From NCBI RefSeq assembly GCF_014197915.1, contig NZ_JACIGK010000024.1, positions 1-64,000 of the forward strand: a DNA stretch of 64,000 bases, in the 5' to 3' direction. Each line of letters begins with the position of its first letter. The stretch's first letter is position 1. This DNA is from Roseospira visakhapatnamensis (lineage in GTDB: Bacteria > Pseudomonadota > Alphaproteobacteria > Rhodospirillales > Rhodospirillaceae). The notes under the pieces are model-generated. The model was not told where the DNA came from. It saw only the letters and a program-made list of their open reading frames with translations, and did not search any database. Below are positions 17,819 to 32,234 of the stretch, piece after piece. The position numbers and the translations under genes were made by a program.

Positions 17819-18477
17819 CCATGCACGGCACCCCTCCGCCCCTTGCCCTCGATCACATCACGGTCGTCGCCACCACACTGGAGGCGGGGATCGCCCATGT
17901 CCGCGCGCACCTGGGCATCACCGCTCCCGCCGGCGGCGCGCATCCCAGGATGGGCACGCACAACCATCTTCTCCGGCTGGGAGACACCGAATTCCTGGAG
18001 ATCATCGCCATCGATCCGGCGGCCGCGCCGCCCGGCCGGCCGCGATGGTTCGACCTCGACACGCCAAAGGACCACGACGCCGCGCTGGCGACCTGGGTCC
18101 TGAGAACGCCGGATCTCGACGCCAGCCTCGGTCCCGCGGCGGCCACGGCGGGCCGGCCCACCGACATCACGCGCGGCGACCTGGCCTGGCGGATCGCGGT
18201 CGCCGACGATGGCCGGTTGCCGCTGGACGGGACCTTCCCGACCCTGATCGAGTGGCCCAGGGATCGCAGCGGCCCGGAGTCGCACCCCGCCGCGCGGATG
18301 GCCGACCTGGGGTGCCGGCTCGTGTCCCTGACGGTCCATCATCCAGAGGCACGGATCATCCGCGACTTTCTCGGTGATGCGTTCGCCGACGCGCGCGTCA
18401 CGGTGAGCGAGGCCGGGCGCGCCGCCCTTCGCGCGGAGATCGAAACGCCGGCCGGCCGTCGCGTGATCGGGTCATAG
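17815..18477 (+). CDS. VOC-family (glyoxalase-like) protein
   Basis: The 220-residue product begins with LALDHITVVATTLEAGIAHV and contains MGTHNHLLRLGDTEFLEIIA. These are the two beta-alpha-beta-beta signatures of a glyoxalase-like vicinal-oxygen-chelate domain of the PF13468 type. A second, weaker VOC-like half starts near DLGCRLVSLTVHHPEA. The metal ligands that can be read are H11 and E59 (approximate). The substrate is unknown. It starts at ATG 17815 with AGGA nearby; the frame is open upstream, but that part overlaps the hydrolase remnant. It is the last gene of the arsR operon and so probably under ArsR control. Confidence 0.8.
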   Translation: MTMHGTPPPLALDHITVVATTLEAGIAHVRAHLGITAPAGGAHPRMGTHNHLLRLGDTEFLEIIAIDPAAAPPGRPRWFDLDTPKDHDAALATWVLRTPDLDASLGPAAATAGRPTDITRGDLAWRIAVADDGRLPLDGTFPTLIEWPRDRSGPESHPAARMADLGCRLVSLTVHHPEARIIRDFLGDAFADARVTVSEAGRAALRAEIETPAGRRVIGS

Positions 18478-18531
18478 ACCAGGGCGCCCGCCCGGCCTCA
18501 ACGGTCATGACGACCGGCGACCGACATGAGA

Positions 18532-18562
18532 AAACGGCGATGAGTCGCGCTCATCGCCGTTT
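18532..18562 (-). terminator. intrinsic terminator of greA
   Basis: A perfect 13-bp stem (AAACGGCGATGAG/CTCATCGCCGTTT) with a 5-base loop lies 3 bases beyond the greA stop. It is followed on the minus strand by TTTTCTC. It may also serve the VOC gene from the other side. Confidence 0.85.
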
Positions 18563-18565
18563 GCC

Positions 18566-19039
18566 TCACACGAACGAAATGCCGGTGATTTCGTAGTACT
18601 TGCTGCCACCGGGGGCCTTGACCTCGACGCTGTCGCCCACGCTCTTGCCGATCAGGGCACGGGCGATGGGGGAGCCGATGGAGATGCGGCCGTTTTCCAG
18701 ATCGGCCTCGTGGACGCCGACGATCTTGTAGGACACCTCGTCGTTGGTGTCCTCATCGGCCAGACCGACGGTGGCCCCGAAGCGCACGGTGTCGCCCGAC
18801 AGCTTGGAGATGTCGATCACATCGGCGCGGCTGATGATGTCTTCCAGTTCCTTGATGCGGCCCTCGATGAAGCTCTGCCGCTCGCGCGCGGCATGATACT
18901 CGGCGTTCTCGGACAGGTCGCCGTGCTCACGCGCTTCCGAAATCGCGCGGATCACCGCCGGACGGTCATTGGACTTCAGGGTTTTCAACTCATCCTCCAG
19001 GCTCCTCAGCCCTTCGGGAGTCATCGGCACTTTCTCCAT
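18566..19039 (-). CDS. greA: transcription elongation factor GreA
   Basis: GreA enters the RNA polymerase secondary channel and stimulates cleavage of backtracked RNA. The 157-residue product is full length. The N-terminal coiled coil carries [17 protein letters not shown] and the acidic tip segment [20 protein letters not shown], including the catalytic Asp/Glu pair (DLSENAEY). The C-terminal FKBP-like domain begins near [13 protein letters not shown] and ends [10 protein letters not shown]. It lies downstream of carB on the same strand, the usual alphaproteobacterial order, separated by 320 bp, and ends in a strong terminator. Confidence 0.97.
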   Translation of the reverse strand: MEKVPMTPEGLRSLEDELKTLKSNDRPAVIRAISEAREHGDLSENAEYHAARERQSFIEGRIKELEDIISRADVIDISKLSGDTVRFGATVGLADEDTNDEVSYKIVGVHEADLENGRISIGSPIARALIGKSVGDSVEVKAPGGSKYYEITGISFV

Positions 19040-19359
19040 CTGCGGGAACCCTCGGTTGCTATCCTATCGATCCACATGAAGGACCGACGGTCAATCCGTG
19101 GCCGGCACGCCCCGCTCCTTCCGGGGTCCCACGACGGCATGCCGGGGAGACCGGAAGACGGGGCCGCGCCGGAGCGAGGCCAGCGATCGGAACTCGCCAG
19201 CCGTGGGGCGACAACCCAGGGCCTGCTCCGCGTCGCACGGACACGCATCCTGGATCGGCGGGGTCCGGACACCAAACGGACGGGTACGCTGAACGGCAAT
19301 AGGACCCGTGGCGCTCCAATCCATTGCTTGGATCGCCGCGGTGCCAGGGTCTTGGGGTG
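19040..19359. other. non-coding spacer between carB and greA
   Basis: 320 bp without a supportable gene. Short overlapping frames on both strands have no family resemblance. It must contain the carB transcript end or a read-through leader, and probably a greA promoter on the minus strand. No strong hairpin was recognised. Confidence 0.4.
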
Positions 19360-22614
<3,255 letters not shown>

Positions 22615-22826
22615 GGGTGCTCTTCTGATCGCGCAGGAAGGGAGCGGCGCCGAAAGGCGGGAGCCGGGCGCGCGGCGGCGACCCCGCGTCCGGGTCGGCG
22701 GCCGGGCGCGGGGGTCTTACCACAGGTGACCGGGTTTGGACATTCCCCTTGATGGCGGGCGGAGGCCCCTTTATGACCGAGTCCCTCTCCCCGCGTCGGG
22801 GGTCATCGCCAGTCAGGACACCCATC

Positions 22827-24191
22827 ATGAACACGCGAACGCTGTTCGGCACCGATGGGGTGCGCGGCACCGCCAACACCGAACCCATGACCGCCGACCT
22901 GGCGCTGCGCCTGGGCATGGCCGCCGGCGCCTACTTCACCCGGGGCGACCACCGTCACACCGTGGTCATCGGCAAGGACACGCGGCTGTCGGGCTACCTG
23001 CTGGAACCGGCGCTGACCGCCGGCTTCATCGCCGTGGGCATGGACGTGGTGCTGCTCGGGCCGCTGCCGACGCCGGCGGTGGCGATGCTCACCCGCTCGC
23101 TGCGCGCCGACCTGGGGGTGATGATCTCGGCCTCGCACAACGCGTATCAGGACAACGGGATCAAGCTGTTCGGGCCAAACGGCTTCAAGCTGTCCGATGC
23201 CGCCGAGGCGGAGATCGAGCACCTGCTGGACAACGGCCTGGAGGGCCGCCGGGTGTCCCCGGACGCGCTGGGACGGGCGCGCCGCCTGGATGACGCGGGC
23301 GGGCGCTATATCGAGGCCGTCAAGGCCACCTTCCCGCGCGGCCTGCGCCTGGACGGCCTGAAGATCGTGCTGGACTGCGCCCATGGCGCCGCCTACCGCG
23401 TGGCGCCGCGCGTGCTCTGGGAACTGGGCGCCGAGGTCATCCCGCTAGGGATCGAGCCCGACGGCTTCAACATCAACCGCGACCGGGGCTCGCTGGCCAC
23501 CGAGGCCATGCGCCATGCGGTGGTGGCGCACGGCGCCGACCTGGGCCTGGCGCTGGACGGCGACGCCGACCGGGTGGTGCTGGCCGACGAGAAGGGCGAC
23601 CTGGTGGACGGCGACCAGGTGCTGGCGGTGATCGCGCGGGCCTGGCGCGACGACGGCCGCCTGCGGGGCGGCGGCGTGGTGGCCACGGTCATGTCGAACC
23701 TCGGCCTGGAGCACCACTTGAAAGACCTGGGCCTGTCCCTGGCGCGCACCCCGGTGGGCGACCGCTACGTGGTGGAGCACATGCGCGCCCAGGGTTTCAA
23801 CCTGGGCGGCGAGCAATCCGGCCACATCGTCATGTCCGATGTGGGGACCACCGGCGACGGCCTGGCCGCCGGTCTTCAGGTGCTGGCGGCGCTGGTCCAG
23901 GGCGGCCGGCCGGCCAGCGCCGCCCTCACGGTGTTCGAGCCCCTGCCCCAGGTGCTGCGCAATGTGCGCGTGGCCGGTCCGCGCGCGCCCGCCGAGGTGC
24001 TGACCCTGACCCCGGTGACGGCGGCCATCGCCGAGGGCGAGGCGCGGCTGACCGATCGGGGCCGCATCCTCATCCGCAAGTCCGGCACCGAACCCTTGAT
24101 CCGCGTCATGGCCGAGGGGGAGGACGACGCCCTGGTCTCCGCCGTGGTCGACGACATCGTCACCGTCATCCAGGCCAGCGTGGCGCCGTGA
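22827..24191 (+). CDS. glmM: phosphoglucosamine mutase
   Basis: GlmM converts glucosamine-6-phosphate to glucosamine-1-phosphate for UDP-GlcNAc and hence peptidoglycan and LPS. The 454-residue protein starts with [17 protein letters not shown] and has the phospho-serine loop [17 protein letters not shown] (active serine about S103). The metal-binding loop [12 protein letters not shown], the sugar-binding GGEQSGHIV and the phosphate-binding [12 protein letters not shown] are also present. ATG 22827 matches the family start; the open frame upstream is not conserved. In many proteobacteria glmM follows folP. Here it is about 25 kb from folP and divergent from carB. Confidence 0.97.
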   Translation: MNTRTLFGTDGVRGTANTEPMTADLALRLGMAAGAYFTRGDHRHTVVIGKDTRLSGYLLEPALTAGFIAVGMDVVLLGPLPTPAVAMLTRSLRADLGVMISASHNAYQDNGIKLFGPNGFKLSDAAEAEIEHLLDNGLEGRRVSPDALGRARRLDDAGGRYIEAVKATFPRGLRLDGLKIVLDCAHGAAYRVAPRVLWELGAEVIPLGIEPDGFNINRDRGSLATEAMRHAVVAHGADLGLALDGDADRVVLADEKGDLVDGDQVLAVIARAWRDDGRLRGGGVVATVMSNLGLEHHLKDLGLSLARTPVGDRYVVEHMRAQGFNLGGEQSGHIVMSDVGTTGDGLAAGLQVLAALVQGGRPASAALTVFEPLPQVLRNVRVAGPRAPAEVLTLTPVTAAIAEGEARLTDRGRILIRKSGTEPLIRVMAEGEDDALVSAVVDDIVTVIQASVAP

Positions 24192-24233
24192 CGGCGTGAT
24201 GGGGCGGCCGGAGGCCGTCCCCTCGCGAGGCGG

Positions 24234-25259
24234 CTACCCCCGCGCCGTGCCGCCACGCCACGCCGCCAGCAGTGCGACCGCGCCCAGCAGCAGGGCGCCG
24301 CCGATCAGGCCGAGCGGCCCCAGGCGCTCGCCGAACAGCCCCCAGGCCAACACCGCCGCCGTCAAGGGCTCCAGCAGCACCACCACCGCCGACCCGGTGG
24401 CCGTGGCCCGGCGCATGCCCCACAGGAACAGGCCGTAGGCCAGCGCCGTGGGCACCAGGCCCATGTACAGCACCACCCCCCAGGCCACGGCGGAGTCGGG
24501 CCACAGCGGCGCGCCCCCGGTCAGCCGCGCCGCGCCGGCGAGGGCCGCCAGCACCACCGCCCCGACCCCGAAGCCGAGCGCGATGATGCGGAACGGATGG
24601 TGGCGACGCGCCAGGGCGCGACTGGTCAGGGTGAACACGGCATAGCTGACGGCCGCCGCCCCGGCCATCGCCACGCCAACGCCGACGGTGGCGGCCCCGG
24701 CGGACATCGGCCCCGGCACGCCCACCAGCAGCGCCACGCCCACCACCGACAGGGCCACCGCCACCAGGGTGCGCGCGCCCAGCGGTTCGCGCAGCACCAG
24801 ACGGGCCAGCAGCGCGACCAGCACCGGCGCCGCGCACAGCGCCAGCAGGGTGGCCAGCGTCACCCCCACCCGCGCCACGGCACCGAAGTAGAGCCCCTGG
24901 TAGGCGGCCTGGGAGAGACCCAGCAGCACCAGCGCGCCGATGTCGCGCCGGTCCAGCGGACCACCGGGCAGGCGCGCCGCCAGCACGGCCATCAGGGGCG
25001 CGGCCAGCACCAGGCGCCAGGCGCCCACCGTCAACGGGTCCAGGGTGGAGAGATCGAACAGAAACCGGGACGCGATGCCCACCGTGCCCCACAACAGCGC
25101 CGCCAGGGCGACCAGCGCCAGGCCGTTCGGCCGGCGGCCGCCGTCGCCCGGGCGCCGCGTGGCATCGGCCTTGGGATCATCGATGGAATGGTGGGTGTGG
25201 GGGTCGAGGTCAGGGAGTCGCGAGTCCCGCCCGTGCGGGGTGTGTCCGGCGGTCGTCAT
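24234..25259 (-). CDS. EamA/DMT-family transporter
   Basis: An inner-membrane exporter of 341 residues with ten hydrophobic segments in two EamA repeats (ALAALLWGTVGIASRFLFDL and AVSYAVFTLTSRALARRHHP begin the two halves). A hydrophilic 45-residue N-terminal extension (MTTAGHTPHGRDSRLPDLDP...) precedes the first helix. A later start would give a more usual 296-300 residues, but there is no obvious alternative with a better ribosome-binding site. WGMRRATATGSAVVVLLEPL is the typical YedA-type motif near the end. The substrate is unknown. It is convergent with glmM; downstream of its stop there is only 42 bp. Confidence 0.85.
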   Translation of the reverse strand: MTTAGHTPHGRDSRLPDLDPHTHHSIDDPKADATRRPGDGGRRPNGLALVALAALLWGTVGIASRFLFDLSTLDPLTVGAWRLVLAAPLMAVLAARLPGGPLDRRDIGALVLLGLSQAAYQGLYFGAVARVGVTLATLLALCAAPVLVALLARLVLREPLGARTLVAVALSVVGVALLVGVPGPMSAGAATVGVGVAMAGAAAVSYAVFTLTSRALARRHHPFRIIALGFGVGAVVLAALAGAARLTGGAPLWPDSAVAWGVVLYMGLVPTALAYGLFLWGMRRATATGSAVVVLLEPLTAAVLAWGLFGERLGPLGLIGGALLLGAVALLAAWRGGTARG

Positions 25260-25558
25260 GGCGCCGCTCCTTTCCGTCCATCGTGTACGCGCGATCGGTG
25301 GCGACCGATGCGCACGACGGACGGCCCCGCCCCCGCGCCCAACGAGGGCAAGGGATGGCGGAACCGCCGGACAGCGGCGCGGCCGGTCGCCTCAGGTCAG
25401 GGACCCGACGACCGGTGGCGGCAACACGGCAAGGGACAGATGGGCAAGGGTCGGCATGCAGGATGCTCCAACTGCGGATCGCGGCGGCCGGGGCACGCGG
25501 GCCGGGGCCAGTCACGGTCCCGGGACGACGACACCCCCCCGGATCCGTTCGCTCCGGA

Positions 25559-25903
25559 TCAATGAAGCGGAGTCCCGGCGATCTCGCCGTGAACCTGCTC
25601 TTCGGCCTCCTGGAGCAGCTTGGCCAGCCGCAGGTCCAGGCGGTGGCGGGAGATGGTGAGGCCCTTGGCCGTCATGTCCGCCTGAGCCTTGGCGAGGACG
25701 CTGTCCTCGGCGGGGTGCACCAGATCGTGATCAACCATCTCCTGGGCGTAGGCCTCGGCGGCCTTCCCGGACAGCCCGATCTGTCCCGCCACCCAGAGAC
25801 CCAACAGCTTGTTGCGGCGCGTCACCACACGAAACCGGATCGCCTCATCCTGTTCGTACTTCGCCTCGAAGCCCTTTCCGCGCTCGCGAAACGGATCGGT
25901 CAT
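25559..25903 (-). CDS. ATPase inhibitor subunit zeta (DUF1476 family)
   Basis: The 114-residue product matches the alphaproteobacterial DUF1476 family, whose Paracoccus denitrificans member is the zeta inhibitor of the F1-ATPase. Recognisable parts are the N-terminal amphipathic inhibitory segment (MTDPFRERGKGFEAKYEQDE) and the conserved ARRNKLLGLW-like motif, here TRRNKLLGLWVAGQIG. A four-helix-bundle remainder ends RLDLRLAKLLQEAEEQV. In Paracoccus zeta blocks ATP hydrolysis by the rotary enzyme when the proton gradient collapses. In other alphaproteobacteria it is weak or acts in regulation, so function here is inferred. The open frame extends upstream to 26005, but ATG 25903 with GGGGAGGACC just upstream is clearly the start. 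No atp genes are near. Confidence 0.85.
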   Translation of the reverse strand: MTDPFRERGKGFEAKYEQDEAIRFRVVTRRNKLLGLWVAGQIGLSGKAAEAYAQEMVDHDLVHPAEDSVLAKAQADMTAKGLTISRHRLDLRLAKLLQEAEEQVHGEIAGTPLH

Positions 25904-25926
25904 GGTCCTCCCCTCATTAGTCGGTT

Positions 25927-25956
25927 TTGTGTCACCACGACGGCCGACGTTATACA
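25927..25956 (+). promoter_or_regulatory. possible sigma-70 promoter for the NRDE gene
   Basis: TTGTGT at 25927-25932 and TATACA at 25951-25956 are 18 bp apart, about 80 bp before the NRDE-protein start, in the spacer between two divergent genes. Prediction from sequence only. Confidence 0.35.
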
Positions 25957-26037
25957 CTCTGGCGGGTGACGGGCGGTACCCCCATTTTTCCCGGGACTGT
26001 AACACCCCGTTCCACCGACCGAGGAGCCCCGCGTCCC

Positions 26038-26793
26038 ATGTGCACCGTCATCCTGTTGCGCCGGCCCGATCATGCCTGGCCCCTGGTGCTGGCCGCGAAC
26101 CGCGACGAGATGCGCGACCGGCCATGGACCGGCCCCGGGCGGCTGTGGCCCGACCGGCCGGAGGTGGTGGCCGGGCGCGACGACCTGGCCGGCGGCTCGT
26201 GGCTGGGCCTGAACGACCACGGCGTGGTGGCCGCGATCCTCAACCGCCACGGCACCCTGGGACCGGCCGACGGCAAGCGCAGCCGGGGCGAACTGGTGCT
26301 GGAGGCCCTGGACCACGCCGACGCCATCGAGGCGGCTCGCGCCCTGGCCGACCTGAACCCGGATGCCTATCGGCCGTTCAACATGGTCGTCGCCGACAGC
26401 CGCGACGCCCTGTGGCTGCGCCACGCGGGCCGGGGGCCGATCGAGGTCCGGCCCGTCGACGAGGGCCTTTGGATGCTGACCGCGCGCGACCTGAACGACA
26501 CCGCCGACCCGCGCATCGCCGCCAATCTGGCGCGCGTTCGGGCGCTCCCCGCCCCCGACCCGACCCGGCCGGACGGCTGGGACGCCTGGACGGCGGCGCA
26601 GGGCCGCGCGGCGGATCCGGCGGCACCCTCGGCCGCCGCCGGCCTGTGCTTCGCGCTGGACAGCGGCTTCGCCACCGTGTCGGCGGCGCAGATCGCCCTG
26701 CCGGCGCCCGCGCTGGACGGCCCGGCCCCGGTGTTCCGCTTCGCCCCGGGACCGCCCGACCGCACCCCGTTCGCCCCCCTGCCCCTCGACTGA
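26038..26793 (+). CDS. NRDE-motif protein (DUF833/TANGO2 family)
   Basis: The 251-residue protein carries the family signature at its N-terminus: MCTVILLRRPDHAWPLVLAA followed by NRDEMRDRPW. Cys2 becomes the N-terminal residue if the methionine is removed, as in Ntn-hydrolase-like proteins. GGSWLGLNDHGVVAAILNRH and SRGELVLEAL are further conserved blocks. The human homologue TANGO2 has been linked to haem and lipid metabolism, but the bacterial role is not settled, so I give no reaction. ATG 26038 is the family start; the longer open frame is spurious. It is transcribed away from the ATPase inhibitor gene. Confidence 0.88.
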   Translation: MCTVILLRRPDHAWPLVLAANRDEMRDRPWTGPGRLWPDRPEVVAGRDDLAGGSWLGLNDHGVVAAILNRHGTLGPADGKRSRGELVLEALDHADAIEAARALADLNPDAYRPFNMVVADSRDALWLRHAGRGPIEVRPVDEGLWMLTARDLNDTADPRIAANLARVRALPAPDPTRPDGWDAWTAAQGRAADPAAPSAAAGLCFALDSGFATVSAAQIALPAPALDGPAPVFRFAPGPPDRTPFAPLPLD

Positions 26794-26921
26794 GCAACCG
26801 CGCGCATGGCGCGATTTTCCCTTGCGATCCCGGCGGACGCGCGCTGTCATGGCGATGTCCCGTTGGGATGGGAACAGGCCGTCCCGGTTCAGCCGGCCAC
26901 GCCGCGAGGACACCGCCGCCC

Positions 26922-27338
26922 GTGACACCGAAAGCCTTCAAGCAGTGGCGCAAGGGCGTCATGCGCATGTCGCAGAAGGAAGCCGCCGAGGCCCTGGGCC
27001 TGAAGCGGCGGGTGGTGCAGTACTACGAAAAGGGGGAGCGTGACGGCGAGCCCCTGGAGATTCCAAAGGCGGTCCGCCTGGCCTGCTTCGCCCTCACCCA
27101 GGGGGTCACCGACTACCAGGGTCTGGACGTCCAGGACCCGGCCATCGGCGCCAAGACCACGACGCCGGACCCGGCGACCGAGACCACGCCCCCGGCGGGA
27201 TCCGGCGGCAAGGCCAAGTCCAAGAAGCGCCGCGCGCCGCGAAACCGCAAGCACGCGACCCCGGGCGCCGTCGCGACGGCCGACGCCGAGGACGGCGACC
27301 AGGACGCCGTGGGACAGATCGAGAAGGTCGGCGCCTGA
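26922..27338 (+). CDS. small XRE-type DNA-binding protein with a basic tail
   Basis: The 138-residue product (GTG at 26922, GAGGA 12 bases before) begins MTPKAFKQWRKGVMRMSQKE. A helix-turn-helix occupies residues 5-45 (SQKEAAEALGLKRRVVQYYE). After a second helical segment that reaches about residue 70, the rest is disordered. It is rich in Thr/Pro and then Lys/Arg (KAKSKKRRAPRNRKH) and ends acidic. The head resembles XRE/MerR-like regulators that are common next to housekeeping genes in Rhodospirillales; the tail could contact DNA non-specifically. ATG 26961 is a possible shorter start. Targets are unknown. It lies 213 bp before purC in the same direction. Confidence 0.7.
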   Translation: MTPKAFKQWRKGVMRMSQKEAAEALGLKRRVVQYYEKGERDGEPLEIPKAVRLACFALTQGVTDYQGLDVQDPAIGAKTTTPDPATETTPPAGSGGKAKSKKRRAPRNRKHATPGAVATADAEDGDQDAVGQIEKVGA

Positions 27339-27551
27339 CCGGCCGCACCTCCAGGCCCCCGGGACGCCACCATCTACAAACGCCTTCCCCCCCGTGCCGT
27401 GGCACGGTAATGTGCGCGGGCTCGTCCGTCGGCTGTCCCGACGGCGATCAACGGTGTTTTCCCAATCCGCCGGCGCCTCCCGCCGGCTCGCCCGTCAGGT
27501 GCCCCCTCTCGCGCCGACGCGTGCTCTCGCAACCCCTCATGACGACCAAAG

Positions 27552-28322
27552 ATGGCCCGACGCAGACAACTCTACGAAGGCAAGGCGAAGATCCTGTTCG
27601 AGGGGCCGGAGCCCGGCACCCTGGTACAGTACTTCAAGGACGACGCAACCGCCTTCAACAACCAGAAGAAGGGTACGATCACCGGCAAGGGGGTGCTCAA
27701 CAACCGCATCAGCGAGTACCTGATGCAGCGCCTGCAGGAGATCGGCATCCCCACCCATTTCGTGCGCCGACTCAATATGCGCGAGCAATTGGTGCGCGAG
27801 GTGGAGATCATCCCCATCGAGGTGGTGGTGCGCAACGTCGCCGCCGGCTCGCTGTCCAAGCGCTTCGGCATCCAGGACGGCACGGTGCTGCCGCGCTCCA
27901 TCGTCGAGTATTATTACAAGAGCGACGACCTGGGCGATCCGATGATCACCGAGGAGCACATCACCGCCTTCGGCTGGGCCGCGATCCAGGACCTGGACGA
28001 GATCATGAGCCTGTCGCTGCGGGTCAATGACTACCTGTCCGGCCTGTTCCTGGGCATCGGCCTGAAGCTGGTCGACTTCAAGCTGGAATTTGGCCGCCTC
28101 TACGACGACCAGACCGACGAGATGCACATCGTCCTGGCCGACGAGATCAGCCCCGACAACTGTCGCCTGTGGGACGTCCGGACCAACGAGCGGCTGGACA
28201 AGGACCGCTTCCGCCGCGACATGGGCGGCGTCGAGGAAGCCTACCAGGAGGTGGCCCGCCGCCTGGGAATCCTGCCGGAAGGCGGTCCCCGCGACATGCC
28301 CGGCCCGGCGACGATGCAGTAG
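27552..28322 (+). CDS. purC: SAICAR synthetase
   Basis: PurC condenses CAIR with aspartate, using ATP, to give SAICAR in de novo purine synthesis. The 256-residue product starts [20 protein letters not shown], the standard N-terminus, and carries [28 protein letters not shown] with [11 protein letters not shown], and FKLEFGR, all diagnostic. It is the first gene of the local pur cluster. The copy-2 palindromic element and 346 bp separate it from purS. Complete; ordinary composition. Confidence 0.97.
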   Translation: MARRRQLYEGKAKILFEGPEPGTLVQYFKDDATAFNNQKKGTITGKGVLNNRISEYLMQRLQEIGIPTHFVRRLNMREQLVREVEIIPIEVVVRNVAAGSLSKRFGIQDGTVLPRSIVEYYYKSDDLGDPMITEEHITAFGWAAIQDLDEIMSLSLRVNDYLSGLFLGIGLKLVDFKLEFGRLYDDQTDEMHIVLADEISPDNCRLWDVRTNERLDKDRFRRDMGGVEEAYQEVARRLGILPEGGPRDMPGPATMQ

Positions 28323-28489
28323 TGTTCTGGTCGCCGCAACCCGGCGGCCGCCCGGGTTTGGTTGTCTTGATCGCCGCGTCGCGGCGCCGGCCCATTCGGG
28401 CATCGGTCCGGAGCGGTGAACGTCAAGGGTCTGAACGCCCGGACTCCTCCCTCATGAATGGGGAGGCTGGGAGGGGGTTTGACGACCCG

Positions 28490-28618
28490 AGTGCCCTGCT
28501 CCAGACGAAAGATGCCGTCCGCATTCTTTTGTCTGAATCGAAAGGGCACCAGAAACAATGTTTTGTGCAGCAACGTTTGCATTCAAGGGGGGCTCCCTTG
28601 ACTGCGTCGCCGCACTAG
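28490..28618. repeat. dispersed palindromic element, copy 2 (full length, diverged)
   Basis: This copy is colinear with copy 1 (6813-6943) over about 125 bp: first hairpin CAGACGAAAGATGC/GCATTCTTTTGTCTG, linker AGAAACAATGTTTTGTGC, last hairpin GTGCAGCAACG...CGTCGCCGCAC, and a final CTAG. Several arm changes leave G-T pairs on one strand or the other, so the stems are weaker than in copy 1. The left end lacks CTAG. It lies between purC and purS and may affect mRNA ends there. Confidence 0.85.
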
Positions 28619-28668
28619 CCCGCCGCGCCATGCGACCGGGCGCTGTAACGCTCTGGAGGATCCCGCCC

Positions 28669-28914
28669 GTGAAGGCCCGCATCCACGTTTCCCTCAAGCC
28701 CGGGGTGCTTGACCCCCAGGGCAAGGCCATCCTCGGCGCCCTGGAGTCCATGGGCTTCGACGGCGTCCAGGACGCCCGCCAGGGCAAGTTGATCGAACTG
28801 GACCTGGACGACGACACCGATGCCGACACCGCCCGCGCCCGCGTGGACGACATGTGCCGGCGGCTTCTCGCCAACACGGTGATCGAAAAGTACACCATCG
28901 ACCTGGAGGGGTGA
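28669..28914 (+). CDS. purS: phosphoribosylformylglycinamidine synthase subunit PurS
   Basis: PurS (81 residues) forms the structural bridge between PurQ and PurL in the three-part FGAM synthase of most bacteria outside the gammaproteobacteria. The sequence KARIHVSLKPGVLDPQGKAI followed by ALESMGFDGVQDARQGKLIE is typical, and the C-terminal CRRLLANTVIEKYTIDLEG completes the small alpha/beta fold. The GTG start at 28669 is decided by GGAGGA seven to eight bases upstream. The longer frame reaches into the repeat element and is rejected. Confidence 0.95.
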   Translation: MKARIHVSLKPGVLDPQGKAILGALESMGFDGVQDARQGKLIELDLDDDTDADTARARVDDMCRRLLANTVIEKYTIDLEG

Positions 28915-29006
28915 GTCCCCGCCATCCCGTCGGGACGCGCGACGGTGGCGTGGCCGCTCCGTCCGCGTCATCTCCTCTGATCCTCCGTCTCAAGGGATCC
29001 CCCCCC

Positions 29007-29695
29007 GTGAAAGCCGCCGTCATCGTCTTCCCCGGGTCCAACTGCGACCGCGACGTGGCCGTCACGCTGCGTGACGTCACCGGCCAGGACCCGCGCATGC
29101 ACTGGCATGCCGACCCCGACCTGCCCGAGGACCTGGACCTGATCGTCCTGCCGGGCGGGTTTTCCCACGGCGACTACCTGCGCTGCGGCGCCATGGCCGC
29201 CCAGGCGCCGGTGATCGCCGCCGTGCGGCGCCAGGCCCAGCGCGGCGTGGCCATGCTGGGCATCTGCAACGGCTTCCAGGTGCTGTGCGAGACGGGCCTC
29301 CTGCCCGGCGCGCTGATGCGCAACCGGGACCTGACGTACATCTGCAAGGACGTGCACCTGAAGGTGGTCACGACCGACACCATCTTCACCAGCCGCTACG
29401 ATCCCGCCCGGGTCGTCCGCATCCCCATCGCCCACCACGACGGCAACTATGTCGCCGACCTGCCCACGCAATGCATGCTGGAGGACGAGGATCGCGTCGC
29501 CGTCCGCTACTGCGACGCCGCCGGCCGGGTGGTGGACGAGGCCAATCCCAACGGCTCCACCGCCAACATCGCCGGCGTCCTGTCGGAGAACCACCGCATC
29601 CTGGGTCTGATGCCGCATCCGGAGCGGCTGGCCGATCCGCGCCTGGGCGGCACCGACGGCCGCGCCCTGTTTACCTCGCTGCTGGAGGCGCTGTC

Positions 29696-29699
<4 letters not shown>
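29007..29699 (+). CDS. purQ: phosphoribosylformylglycinamidine synthase subunit PurQ
   Basis: This glutaminase subunit releases ammonia from glutamine for FGAM synthesis. The 230-residue product has [20 protein letters not shown] at the start, the class I amidotransferase nucleophile in GICNGFQVL, and the His-Glu pair in GLMPHPERL. The GTG start at 29007 follows AAGGGA. Its stop overlaps the purL start by the sequence GTGA, so translation is coupled and the two subunits should be made in step. Confidence 0.96.
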
Positions 29700-31888
<2,189 letters not shown>

Positions 31889-32073
31889 GCCACCGCGCCA
31901 CCGTCATCAAACATCACCGGCTCGCGCGGACGAGCGCAAGGGGACGGCGTCTCATCCCGCCGCCGGTGTACACAACCGGATGGTGCCCCCGCGCCATCCG
32001 TCGGTGGTATACGCCCCGACATCGGGCACATACACAACTTTTTTATATAAAAATTCATTTATGCGTGCCCTGG

Positions 32074-32102
32074 TTTACAAAACGCGTTCGTTCCGCTAGC
32101 AT
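32074..32102 (+). promoter_or_regulatory. sigma-70-like promoter of the RiPP locus
   Basis: TTTACA (32074-32079) and TAGCAT (32097-32102) are separated by exactly 17 bp. Upstream lies an A+T-rich tract (about 32037-32060, TTTTTTATATAAAAATTC) that could act as an UP element. The precursor start codon is 132 bp further on. This is one of the few low-G+C stretches in the window. Confidence 0.55.
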
Positions 32103-32234
32103 AACATTGGACTCGGGGGGGGTCCGAAACCTCGACCACCCTTGAGCCGGAGAGGACCGGAGGTCCGGCCATCGTCGCGGCGCCGCCCTCTTCCATCGGC
32201 CCCTGGGCCATCGCCCCGCTCGAGGAGCATCACC

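Noticed and set aside
27339-27551. Purine riboswitch before purC
   Set aside because: No purine-aptamer-like three-way junction or conserved loop sequence could be recognised in the 213-bp spacer.
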